Shown: positions 25,901-33,714 of the stretch, piece after piece
How positions within the stretch are numbered: position 1 is the first letter of the stretch
Layout: every line of letters begins with the position of its first letter
DNA from: Streptomyces armeniacus
GTDB taxonomy: Bacteria; Actinomycetota; Actinomycetes; Streptomycetales; Streptomycetaceae
DNA: 64,000 bases
NCBI RefSeq assembly: GCF_003355155.1
Contig: NZ_CP031320.1
Coordinates: forward strand, 5,509,367-5,573,366
Direction: 5' to 3'
Made by a program: the position numbers and the translations under genes
The notes under the pieces: model-generated
Databases searched by the model: none
Told to the model about the DNA's origin: nothing
What the model saw: the letters and a program-made list of their open reading frames with translations, nothing else

Positions 25901-26704
25901 CTACGGGGTGCCGGCCGGCGTGGCCGGTGAGCCCTCCAGGATGTCCAGCCAGCCGGTGACGAGCAGGTACTGGCCCAGCATGTAGCCCGCCATGATCAGC
26001 ACCTCCTGCGAGGGCATCTCGTGTCCCGCCGCCTGGAGGCCGATCAGCAGGTCCGAGGCGAGGAACGCGCCCGCGCCCGCGGCCACCCTGCCGCCGACGC
26101 CGAACGCCGCGGCGCCCATCGCGGCGAGCGCCAGGCTGTAGCCGGCCACCGGCAGCCGCAGCTGCGGGTCGAGCGTGGGGGCGAGGGCGGCGTTGGCCGC
26201 GGCCCAGGCGGCGAGGCAGCCCAACGCGGCGCCCCCGCGCGTACGGGCGCCGCGGCGCGCGCCGGACGTGCGCCGCTCGTTCGCGGTGCCCGGCAGTCCG
26301 GCGAGGCCCGCCGCGTAGCAGACCTGCGTGCCCAGGAAGGCGGCCATGCCGAGCAGGAACGCGGGCTCGTGGTCGTCGAACAGCAGCGCCGTGTCACCGG
26401 CGGCGGCGAACGCCAGCCCGGCGGTCAGCCGCTTCGGCAGCGGCGCCGAGGAGGAGGCGCGGCGGCGCAGCACGTGCGCGGCGAGCGCGGGCATCAGCAG
26501 CGGCTTGGCGGCCCTGCGCGGCCCGCGCGGGGCACGGGCCGTGGCCAGCAGATCGACGGCGGAGAGCGCGCCGTACGCGGCCAGCGCCCCTCGTCCGTGG
26601 CCGTCCGGACGGACCAGCCCGCACGCCGCGGACCTCAGCAGGGAGCGCGCGCCGCGCCCGGTGATCGCCATTGCCATGCCGGGCAGCATGACCAGGGGCG
26701 TCAC
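25901..26704 (-). CDS. YhhN family membrane protein (lysoplasmalogenase-like)
   Basis: A 267-residue protein with about eight hydrophobic helices. Family marks are KPLLMPAL near residue 68, AGDTALLF, GAFLASDLLIG and YMLGQYLLVTG near the end. The family includes TMEM86B lysoplasmalogenase and bacterial YhhN, which remove the vinyl-ether chain from lysoplasmalogens; a bacterial substrate is not established. The first 60 residues are basic and less hydrophobic, so a later start is possible. Confidence 0.8.
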   Translation of the reverse strand: MTPLVMLPGMAMAITGRGARSLLRSAACGLVRPDGHGRGALAAYGALSAVDLLATARAPRGPRRAAKPLLMPALAAHVLRRRASSSAPLPKRLTAGLAFAAAGDTALLFDDHEPAFLLGMAAFLGTQVCYAAGLAGLPGTANERRTSGARRGARTRGGAALGCLAAWAAANAALAPTLDPQLRLPVAGYSLALAAMGAAAFGVGGRVAAGAGAFLASDLLIGLQAAGHEMPSQEVLIMAGYMLGQYLLVTGWLDILEGSPATPAGTP

Positions 26705-26749
26705 GCGAGGTCAAGAGGGCTCCGTGCGCCCTGCCGCCGTGAAACGAAC

Positions 26750-26806
26750 GGACGGCGGACGGACAGCGGGTCGGCGGCGGGCGGACGGCGGACGGACAGC
26801 GGGTCG
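26750..26806. repeat. 24-bp direct repeat, 33-bp period, next to the pyruvyltransferase stop
   Basis: Positions 26750-26773 and 26783-26806 are identical 24-mers separated by 9 bp, ending 11 bp from the stop codon of the pyruvyltransferase fusion gene. Confidence 0.9.
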
Positions 26807-26817
26807 AGGCGGGCGGA

Positions 26818-29322
26818 TCAGGCGAAGGTGCGGGCGAGTTCGCGGAGGTTCCCGGATGTCGTACGCCACAGCTCGCGCTGCCGGGCGTGTACGTCCTCCA
26901 CGGCGGCGGTGTGCGCGTCCAGCAGGGCGGTGGCGCGCTCGGTGAGCACGGCGCCCAACTCCCGTTCGTGTACGGAGACTCCCCACTCCGTGCGGCCGAT
27001 GTCGCTGAGGAAGTAGGCGAGTTTGGGGTGGGATATCAGGCTGAGGGCGGGAGTGCCGGAGCCGAACGGGATCATGGTCGCGTGGCCGCGCATCCCGATC
27101 ACCAGGCGGGTGCGGGCGTAGTGGGCGCGGATGGCGTCGTTGGTGAAGTCGTAGAGCGGGTCGACGGGGAGCGTGAGCCCGTGCTCGCGGCGCAGGTCGT
27201 ACACGAAGCGCTCGTCGGCGGGCGTGTGCGCGGCGTACCGCACCTCCACGCGGGAGCGCAGGGCGCGTACGGCGGTGGCCATCTCGGCGAGGAAGTGGCC
27301 GTAGTCGTGGCCGAAACGGAGGCCCGCGCGGTCGTAGGCGCAGTTGATCAGGGCGGTGTCGGCGCGTTCGGCGGGGTCGGTCCAGCCGGGGACCAGATGG
27401 CGGGTGACGGTGGTGGGGCAGGGCTGCCAGCGCACCCGGTCGCGCAGTCCGGCGGGCAGCAGGTCGCGTACGCGCTCCACCGAACCGTGGTTGCGGAGCC
27501 CGAAGAACGACGACTGTTCCACGAGTGCGCGGAGGCTCTCGGCAAAGCGGCGGCGGCCGTAGTCCTGGCCGTCGAAGGCGTTGTAGCCGACGGCGAAGAC
27601 GGCGAGCGGGACGGTGATGCGGGAGATCATCTCGTCCGGGACGTTCCACTGCCAGGCGCTGTTGCCGTTGGGCCAGGTGTCCGGCAGGAACAGTCCGCCG
27701 CCGCCGATGACCAGGCCGCGGCGGGCGTTCACCTGCTCCAGGGCGTGCTCGCCGAAGAGGCGGTGCACGGGGACGGGGTGCCAGCGGTCCGGGCCGGTGT
27801 CGGCGTCCAGGCACATCCGTACGGCCTCGGGGAGCACCTTGTCGCCCGCGTTCTCCTTGCCGGTGGAGAAGAGGGCGACGTGCGCGAACTGCCCGGCCGG
27901 GGCGGGCTGGTGGCGGCGCTGCCCGGGGATGGCGGGCCGGTCGGAGGCGCCTGCCGGAGCGGCGGCGGGGCCGGTCCGGGAGGAAGCGGGCAGCGGGGAG
28001 ACGGTCCGCTCGGGGATCGTCTCTTTCTGGACGATCGACTGCGGTACGGCCCGCGGCGGGACCGTCTCCCGCGGACCGTGCAGCGTCCGGCAACCCCGGT
28101 GCGTGGGCTCCGAGTCGAGCCCTTCGCGGGCGTACGCGCGCGCCGCCTCGTCGTCACGGCGCAGCCACGCCAGCCGCGCCAACTGCCCGAACGCGCTGGC
28201 CGCGACATGCGGTGCCGCCGTCGCCAGCAGCAGGTGCGACTCGGCCTCGTCGTAGCGCGACACCGCCATCAGCGCGGTGCCCGCCGTCTCGTGGAAGCGG
28301 GGCTGGTCGGGCTGCGCCCGGTCCAGCACCGCCGACAGCACCTCGACGGCCTCCTCGTAGCGGCCCTGTTCGAGGTGGACGGCGGCGAGTTCGCGGGCGA
28401 GGTTCACGGACGGCTGCGAACCGCCGGCGAGCAGCGGGCGGGCGCAGTGCGCGAAGTAGTCGGGGTGCTTGGGGGCGGGCAGGGCGCAGTAGGCGCGCCG
28501 GAAGGCGTCGTCGGTCAGGTCGTGGCGGCGCCAGGCGAGTTCGGCGGGCCCGTAGCCGGGCCGGTCCGGCGGCTGTTCGCCGAAGTTGAGTATCACCGCC
28601 TGCTCCGGCACGGGTGCGTCGTCGTACAGCCGGCGGGCGAGGAAGTCGTAGCGCGCGTCGAGGCGTATGTACCCGTCGTGCCCGTTGCGCCCGTCCGCGT
28701 CGGCGGCTTCCGGAAGGGCGGCGTCCGTGTCGGCGGCGTCGCGCTGGAGGACGTACAGGCCGTCGTCCAGTACGGTCCGCTCCGTGCCGCCGAGCAGCTG
28801 CGGTACGGCGGCCGTGCCGTGCCGCAGGCGGAGCAGTCCGCCGATGTCGCCGAGGACGACCATGCCGGTGGTGAGCGCGATGACCGTGTCGTACCCGGCG
28901 CCGCCGTCCCCCTCCCCCGCCGACGGCCGGGGCGGGGTGAGCAGTTCGCGGCGGGAGGCGGCGCGGCGCGGTACGACGAGGGGGTGCAGGCGGCGGGCCG
29001 CGTCGAGCGCGGCGTCGGGGAGGCCGTCGTGCAGGAGGAGGAAGTCCTCGCACAGGTGCGGGTTGCTGAGGGCGAGGCTGCGCAGGAGCGTGAGCAGGCC
29101 GGGCAGCCGTTCCTCGCCGCCGACGTGGCAGGCGAAGGCGATACGGCGCTTGCCGGTGCCGCGCGTACGGCCGCCTGTGCCCGTGGCCGAGCCCGCCGTG
29201 ACCGGCCTCGCCGTGACCGCGGCACCCGCAGCGGCACCCCTGACGGAACCCGCAGCGGCACCCGCCGTCACCGCAGCGACATCCGTATCTCGCCGCTCCC
29301 CTTCGCGTGTGCCGTGACCCAT
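26818..29322 (-). CDS. Polysaccharide pyruvyl transferase fused to glycosyltransferase-like and TPR regions
   Basis: An 834-residue protein from ATG 29322 behind GGAGGAG. After about 55 low-complexity residues, a domain beginning RRIAFACHVGG, with ALTTGMVVLGDIGGLL, resembles GT-A glycosyltransferases. A TPR-like helical stretch follows (around residues 370-460, QGRYEEAVEVL and RYDEAESHL). The C-terminal 330 residues are a polysaccharide pyruvyl transferase domain (VIGGGGLFLPD near its start and VIGMRGHATMIPFG near its end), which adds ketal pyruvate from PEP to sugars. It overlaps the end of the GT29-like gene by 55 bp, so the two are coupled and probably decorate one surface glycan. The N-terminal domain assignment is the weakest part. 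Confidence 0.78.
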   Translation of the reverse strand: MGHGTREGERRDTDVAAVTAGAAAGSVRGAAAGAAVTARPVTAGSATGTGGRTRGTGKRRIAFACHVGGEERLPGLLTLLRSLALSNPHLCEDFLLLHDGLPDAALDAARRLHPLVVPRRAASRRELLTPPRPSAGEGDGGAGYDTVIALTTGMVVLGDIGGLLRLRHGTAAVPQLLGGTERTVLDDGLYVLQRDAADTDAALPEAADADGRNGHDGYIRLDARYDFLARRLYDDAPVPEQAVILNFGEQPPDRPGYGPAELAWRRHDLTDDAFRRAYCALPAPKHPDYFAHCARPLLAGGSQPSVNLARELAAVHLEQGRYEEAVEVLSAVLDRAQPDQPRFHETAGTALMAVSRYDEAESHLLLATAAPHVAASAFGQLARLAWLRRDDEAARAYAREGLDSEPTHRGCRTLHGPRETVPPRAVPQSIVQKETIPERTVSPLPASSRTGPAAAPAGASDRPAIPGQRRHQPAPAGQFAHVALFSTGKENAGDKVLPEAVRMCLDADTGPDRWHPVPVHRLFGEHALEQVNARRGLVIGGGGLFLPDTWPNGNSAWQWNVPDEMISRITVPLAVFAVGYNAFDGQDYGRRRFAESLRALVEQSSFFGLRNHGSVERVRDLLPAGLRDRVRWQPCPTTVTRHLVPGWTDPAERADTALINCAYDRAGLRFGHDYGHFLAEMATAVRALRSRVEVRYAAHTPADERFVYDLRREHGLTLPVDPLYDFTNDAIRAHYARTRLVIGMRGHATMIPFGSGTPALSLISHPKLAYFLSDIGRTEWGVSVHERELGAVLTERATALLDAHTAAVEDVHARQRELWRTTSGNLRELARTFA

Positions 29323-30542
29323 TCCCTCTCCTCCCTGCGGAGCTGCCCCGGCAGCTCGTAGCCGAACAGGTCGATGGCGGAGCTCACGTCCAGGAAGTCC
29401 AGCAGCCGCAGCACCGTGAACGCCGTGGACGGCCGCCCGCCCCAGCCCCCCTCGCCGATCAGCGCGGGGTCCGCGAGCGGCCGGCGCAGCGCCACGTCGC
29501 CTGCGTACCGCTGTGCGCCCGGCACCAGTTCGCGCACCGCGCGCTGCCAGTCGTCCCCCGACTCCGCGAACACGATCCGCGCCCGCACCGGCTCGTACCA
29601 GCGTGCGTGCCGCAGCTGCGCGCGCCGGGCGGACGGGGCGGGCGAGACGGCGTGCACGTCCGTACGGGCGCCGCCGCCCGGTGTTCCGGCGCGGTACGCG
29701 TCGCAGCGCACCACCAGGTCGTACGCGTCGATCTCCGCGCCCCGCGCGTCCGGACCCGTCGCGAGCTCCCCGGCGTTGGACACGAGGCAGACGCGGCGGC
29801 CCTCGACGAGGCCGCGGAGTTCGCCGATGCCGAGCGGTTCGCAGTCGCCCAGCAGCGGGTCGGTGATGCGGGGCTGGGCGGCCAGCCGGCAGTACGTCGC
29901 GTAGAGCGCCGTCAGCCGCCGTACGTCCGGGTCGGCCGCGCCGCGCTCCCGCATCCGGGCGCCCACGTGGGCGGTGAACGCGCGGCGGGTCTCCGCCTCG
30001 GGCCGCTCGCCGTGTACGGCCTCCGCGAAGGCGCGCGCGTACGGGCAGCCGTCCGTGCCGCCGCCGTCCGCGCCCGGTTCGAGTGCCTGGGCCAGGCAGG
30101 CGCGCCGCTCCTTCAACGTGGCGAGGTGCAGGGCGACTTCGTACGCCGCCGGGCCGCCCTCCGACAGTTCGAGGTAGCGCTCGTACGCCTCGATGGCCTC
30201 GGAAGGGCGCTCCAGCGTCTCCAGTGCGCGGGCGCGCAGGCGCCAGGCGCCCTTGGACTTGCGGCGGATCTCGAGCGCCGTGTCGGCGAGTCGCAGCGCC
30301 AGCCGCGCCTCGCTCTCGCCGCTCGCGCCGGGGGCGCCGCCGCCCGGTTCGGCGGCGTCCAGGGCGGCGGCGCCGGCGTGCAGCAGCGCGTCGAAGCCGC
30401 GGGTGCCGAGCAGGGCGCCGAGGGACGCGGCGAGGCGCAGCCGCCCGGCGTCGGGCGGGCCGTCGAGCGCGGCGAGATAGTCCGCGCAGGTCTCCGCGCA
30501 CGCGGTCATGGGGTCGCGCGACCGCGTCCACAACGTACCCAT
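29268..30542 (-). CDS. GT29 (sialyltransferase)-like protein with helical N-terminus
   Basis: A 424-residue protein starting with ATG 30542 behind GGAG. Residues 1-230 are helical and TPR-like (RPSEAIEAYERYLEL). The C-terminal half carries text similar to GT29 sialylmotifs: CLVSNAGELATG and GAEIDAYDLVVRCD (L-like), then GGRPSTAFTVLRLL with IDLFGYE (S-like) and a late H/E pair. GT29 enzymes transfer CMP-activated sialic or Kdo-type sugars; the donor here is unknown, and no CMP-sialate synthesis gene is in the window. The 55-bp overlap with the pyruvyltransferase gene indicates joint function. Confidence 0.65.
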   Translation of the reverse strand: MGTLWTRSRDPMTACAETCADYLAALDGPPDAGRLRLAASLGALLGTRGFDALLHAGAAALDAAEPGGGAPGASGESEARLALRLADTALEIRRKSKGAWRLRARALETLERPSEAIEAYERYLELSEGGPAAYEVALHLATLKERRACLAQALEPGADGGGTDGCPYARAFAEAVHGERPEAETRRAFTAHVGARMRERGAADPDVRRLTALYATYCRLAAQPRITDPLLGDCEPLGIGELRGLVEGRRVCLVSNAGELATGPDARGAEIDAYDLVVRCDAYRAGTPGGGARTDVHAVSPAPSARRAQLRHARWYEPVRARIVFAESGDDWQRAVRELVPGAQRYAGDVALRRPLADPALIGEGGWGGRPSTAFTVLRLLDFLDVSSAIDLFGYELPGQLRREEREWVTAHAKGSGEIRMSLR

Positions 30543-30751
30543 CGGATCTCCACAATCGGCCGAACAGAGTGCCGAACTCTGCCCCATGACCGCACGCCGT
30601 GCGTGTCCCTCCGGCGGACAGCGGGTGAACAGTGCGGGAAGCGCACGGCTGCCACCGGCCGCTGACCGGGTGCGCAGCCGTACGGGCCTGCCAGGGCTGG
30701 GCGTCACGCCTCCCCGGGCGCCGCGCACCGCGCACCGCGCGTCGCGCACCG

Positions 30752-30793
30752 CGCGTCGCGCGTCACGCGTCGCGCGTCACGCGTCGCGCGTCA
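30752..30793. repeat. 14-bp tandem repeat embedding the mazG stop codon
   Basis: CGCGTCGCGCGTCA occurs in three perfect adjacent copies (30752, 30766, 30780), preceded by degenerate copies from about 30721. The last three bases (30791-30793) are the TGA of mazG, and every copy carries TGA on the minus strand. Confidence 0.93.
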
Positions 30794-31849
30794 CGCCTCC
30801 GCGCCGTCCTCGTCCGCAGGCCCGTCCTCGTCCGTACGGCCGTCCGCAGGCCCGCCCGTACGCGCCTCCGCCTCCGCCGCGCGGATCGCGTCCCGGTACG
30901 TACGGGCCGCCGCCCGCAGCGCCGTCTCCGGGTCGGTGCCCGCCTCCTCGGCGCGTGCGGCGAGGGCGAGCAGCTCGTAGCCGGGCCCCTCGCCCGCCGG
31001 GAGCGGCACGCCGAGCCCGGCCGTACGGGCGCGGCCCGCCAGCTTCGCCGCCAGCGCCAGCGCGGGCTGGTCCAGCGGGATGCCCTCGGTCACGGAGTCG
31101 CGGCGCTTCTCCTCCGCCTTCGTACGCAGCCAGTGCGCCTTGACGTCCTCGGGGGTCTCCGCGGACTCGTCGCCGAACACGTGCGGGTGGCGGCGGATCA
31201 GCTTCTCGACGATCACCGCGGCCACGTCGTCGACGGAGAAGGGCTCGTCCGGGTCGTCCTGCGCGATGCGCGCGTGGAAGACGACCTGGAGCAGCACGTC
31301 GCCCAGTTCCTCGCGCAGCGCCTCGCGGTCGCCCGACTCGATGGCCTCGACGAGCTCGTACGCCTCCTCGATGCCGTACTTCACGAGGTCCTCGTTCGTC
31401 CGCAGCCCGCTCCACGGGCAGTCGGTGCGGATCCGGTCCATGACCTGGACGAGGTCGAGGAGGCGCGCGCCGGGCAGGTCGTACGAGCCGGGCAGCAGCT
31501 CCAGTTCCGGCATCTCCTCGCGGCCGGTGCCGGCCAGCCGCGCCAGCCCGTCGGTGAGCCGGGGCTCGCCCTCGGCGGCCGCGATGACCACGGCCGTGGC
31601 GCCGTCGGCGAGGCAGGCGTCGACGAGTTCGCGTGCGCTCGGCGCGGCCAGCTCCACCTCGACGCCGGCCTCCCGTACGTACGGGAGCTGCGGGTGGCCG
31701 GGGTCCGCGCAGACGACGCGGCCGGCGGTGCGCAGCGCCTGCCAGGCGGGCCACGACAGCAGGCCGGGGGCGACCCGGTGGCTGGTGGTCAGCAGGACGA
31801 TGCGGGGGCGGCGGGGCCCGCCGGCGGGGTTCTCGGGTGTGTGCGGCAC
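30791..31849 (-). CDS. mazG: Nucleoside triphosphate pyrophosphohydrolase MazG
   Basis: A 352-residue housecleaning enzyme that hydrolyses NTPs/dNTPs to NMP and PPi. After an N-terminal domain of about 110 residues, the MazG fold begins at LLDLVQVMDRIR. The metal site is EEAYELVEAI followed by REELGDVLLQVVFHARIA, and HPHVFGD is conserved. The tail is Glu/Asp/Gly-rich. GTG at 31849 is used; its ribosome site is weak. It lies upstream of a SurA-like lipoprotein and mfd in the conserved Streptomyces order. Confidence 0.93.
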   Translation of the reverse strand: MPHTPENPAGGPRRPRIVLLTTSHRVAPGLLSWPAWQALRTAGRVVCADPGHPQLPYVREAGVEVELAAPSARELVDACLADGATAVVIAAAEGEPRLTDGLARLAGTGREEMPELELLPGSYDLPGARLLDLVQVMDRIRTDCPWSGLRTNEDLVKYGIEEAYELVEAIESGDREALREELGDVLLQVVFHARIAQDDPDEPFSVDDVAAVIVEKLIRRHPHVFGDESAETPEDVKAHWLRTKAEEKRRDSVTEGIPLDQPALALAAKLAGRARTAGLGVPLPAGEGPGYELLALAARAEEAGTDPETALRAAARTYRDAIRAAEAEARTGGPADGRTDEDGPADEDGAEA

Positions 31850-31877
31850 CGTACGAAACTAACGCACCCCGGCGTAC

Positions 31878-31940
31878 GCCCTCCGCGCCCGCTCCCGGCC
31901 AGCTCTCTGGCCGCTCCCGGCCCGCCCTCCGCGCCCGCTC
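31878..31940. repeat. 17-bp direct repeat before the SurA-like gene stop
   Basis: GCCCTCCGCGCCCGCTC occurs at 31878-31894 and 31924-31940 in the gap after the SurA-like gene. Confidence 0.8.
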
Positions 31941-31950
31941 TCCGTGCGCC

Positions 31951-32628
31951 TCAGGTGCCCTGCGGCTGCTGCGCCTGCTGCTGCTCGCGCTCCGCTTCCT
32001 TGCCCGAGAGGTCGTTCAGCCACGGGTCCTTCGCCGCGGCCAGGGCCGCCTGGCGGGTGCTCCACTTGCCGTAGCGCGGGTTCACGTCGATCTTCATCTT
32101 CTTGGCGGTCTCGGCGAACTTGGCGGTCAGCGCCTCGTTCCCCTCCGGGGTCTGCAGGTCGATGCCCGAGGCCCCGGCGATCTTGCGTACGGCCAGCTCC
32201 AGCCACACCCGTTCGTCGATCTCCGACGGCGCGATGGCCTGCTGCTGCAGCAGCGCCGCCTCGAACTGCTTGGCGCCGCCCGCCCCCTTCTCCAGCTGGT
32301 CGCGCATCCGCTGGATCTCGCGCCGCGAGACGGACACCCCGGCCTCGTCCGCGGCCTCCCGTACGACGCGCTCGCGGATCATGCTGTCCAGCGTGGCGCG
32401 GGTGAGCTGGCCGCTGCGCTGCACCAGCTGCTCGCCCTGCGGCTCCGCGTTCTGCGCGTCCCGCACCGCGCCGACCCGCGACTGGAGCTGCGCCATGGTG
32501 ATCCGGTCCCCGTCCACGACGGCCGCGGCACCCGGGCGCGCGTCGCTGCCGCAGCCGGTGAGCAGCGGGGCCACGACGGCGAGTACGGCGGCAGTGCTGA
32601 CGGTGAGCGCGGACCTACGGCGGTGCAT
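31951..32628 (-). CDS. SurA-like lipoprotein (chaperone/peptidylprolyl isomerase N-domain)
   Basis: A 225-residue exported lipoprotein with signal peptide and lipobox LTGC (Cys at about residue 25). The rest matches the SurA N-terminal helical domain: ITMAQLQSRVGAVRDA, TRATLDSMIRERVV, SRREIQRMRDQLE. No parvulin catalytic domain follows, so it is probably a holdase for secreted proteins outside the membrane. The C-terminus is Gln-rich. The ATG at 32628 has GGGAGG upstream. Confidence 0.88.
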   Translation of the reverse strand: MHRRRSALTVSTAAVLAVVAPLLTGCGSDARPGAAAVVDGDRITMAQLQSRVGAVRDAQNAEPQGEQLVQRSGQLTRATLDSMIRERVVREAADEAGVSVSRREIQRMRDQLEKGAGGAKQFEAALLQQQAIAPSEIDERVWLELAVRKIAGASGIDLQTPEGNEALTAKFAETAKKMKIDVNPRYGKWSTRQAALAAAKDPWLNDLSGKEAEREQQQAQQPQGT

Positions 32629-32832
32629 GGGGCCTCCCGGGCGGCGGCGAGGGTTGTGCGCGGTTTCACAACCTGTCGATGATCGATGTTAGGCAGTGCG
32701 GCGGGCTGTGACCACCGGTTCGGGGTGCGCGGATGGCCGGGGGCGGGGGTTTCACCGCTTTCACCGCTTTCGTCCCCGGGCCCGGCGGCCGGTGAGGACG
32801 GCCCCGGACGCTGACCGCTCACCGCTCACCGC

Positions 32833-32874
32833 ATACAGCTCACCTCATACAGCTCACCTCATACAGCTCACCGC
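32833..32874. repeat. 14-bp tandem repeat embedding the HNH nuclease stop codon
   Basis: ATACAGCTCACCTC is present in two perfect copies (32833-32846, 32847-32860) and a third with one changed base (32861-32874). TCA at 32868-32870 in the third copy is the gene's TGA, and each copy has TGA on the minus strand. Confidence 0.93.
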
Positions 32875-33629
32875 TCGCAGCGGCCCAGCATCTCGCGCAG
32901 CGCCGACTTCTCCTCCGTGGTGACCGACAGCTCGTAGTGGTGCTTCACCGCGACCCAGTTCTGGGCGTACGTGCACCAGTAACTCTTCAGCTCCGGCTTC
33001 CAGTCGTCCGGCGGGCTGTCGCCCTTCGACTGGTTCACGTTGTCGGTGACGGCCAGCAGCTGCGGCCGGTCCATGTCGTTGGCGAGCGCCTCGCGGCGGT
33101 CGTCGCTCCACGTACGGGCGCCGCTGCGCCACGCCTCGGCCAGCGGCACCATGTGGTCGATGTCCACGTCGGACGCCTCGGTCCAGGTCTCGCCGTCGTA
33201 CGGGCTGCGCCAGCTGCCGGAGACGGCCTTGCAGGAGCGGTCCGTACGGACGTCCTCGCCGTCCCGCTTCAGCACGGCCTCGCGGGTGTCGCAGTTCCCC
33301 TGCTGCTCGGACCAGTGCGGGAAGCGGTCCCGCGAGTACCCGTCCATGCTGCCGGGCTTACGGACCGTCAGCCCGTCGAGCAGCTTGCCCGCGTCGCCCG
33401 GACCCGCGCCGGGGGACTGCGGCGCGGAAGTCGCCGGTGCGGAGGAACCGGCGGGCGGCTCCGGGTCCGCCGTGTCCGCGGCGCCCTTCCCGGTGCCCTC
33501 GCCGCAGCCGCCGCTCAGCAGGACCGCGGCCACCGCCAGCGCCGCCGCGGCGTGCCCGCGCCCGTACCCGTACCGCGCCCCGACCGCCACCGGCCCGCCC
33601 CCGCTCATCCGCCGCCACGACCACCGCAT
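32868..33629 (-). CDS. Secreted HNH endonuclease family lipoprotein (DUF1524)
   Basis: A 253-residue exported protein. A basic start and hydrophobic stretch end in LLSGGCGEG, a lipobox-like Cys near residue 42, followed by a Pro/Ser/Ala linker. The nuclease part contains DVDIDHMVPLAEAW with the HNH His and a downstream Asn/His region (QLLAVTDNVNQSKGD), and three conserved cysteines. It probably degrades extracellular DNA. The start is uncertain: ATG 33629 is used although AGGAGG is 19 bp away; ATG at 33608 is possible. Confidence 0.85.
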   Translation of the reverse strand: MRWSWRRMSGGGPVAVGARYGYGRGHAAAALAVAAVLLSGGCGEGTGKGAADTADPEPPAGSSAPATSAPQSPGAGPGDAGKLLDGLTVRKPGSMDGYSRDRFPHWSEQQGNCDTREAVLKRDGEDVRTDRSCKAVSGSWRSPYDGETWTEASDVDIDHMVPLAEAWRSGARTWSDDRREALANDMDRPQLLAVTDNVNQSKGDSPPDDWKPELKSYWCTYAQNWVAVKHHYELSVTTEEKSALREMLGRCER

Positions 33630-33714
33630 CCAGCGGACCGTACACGGGGCCCTCCTGACAAGTGGTCAATATCCCCCGCGCGTCACCCGTTACGGTTACG
33701 CCCCCTGCGCCGCC

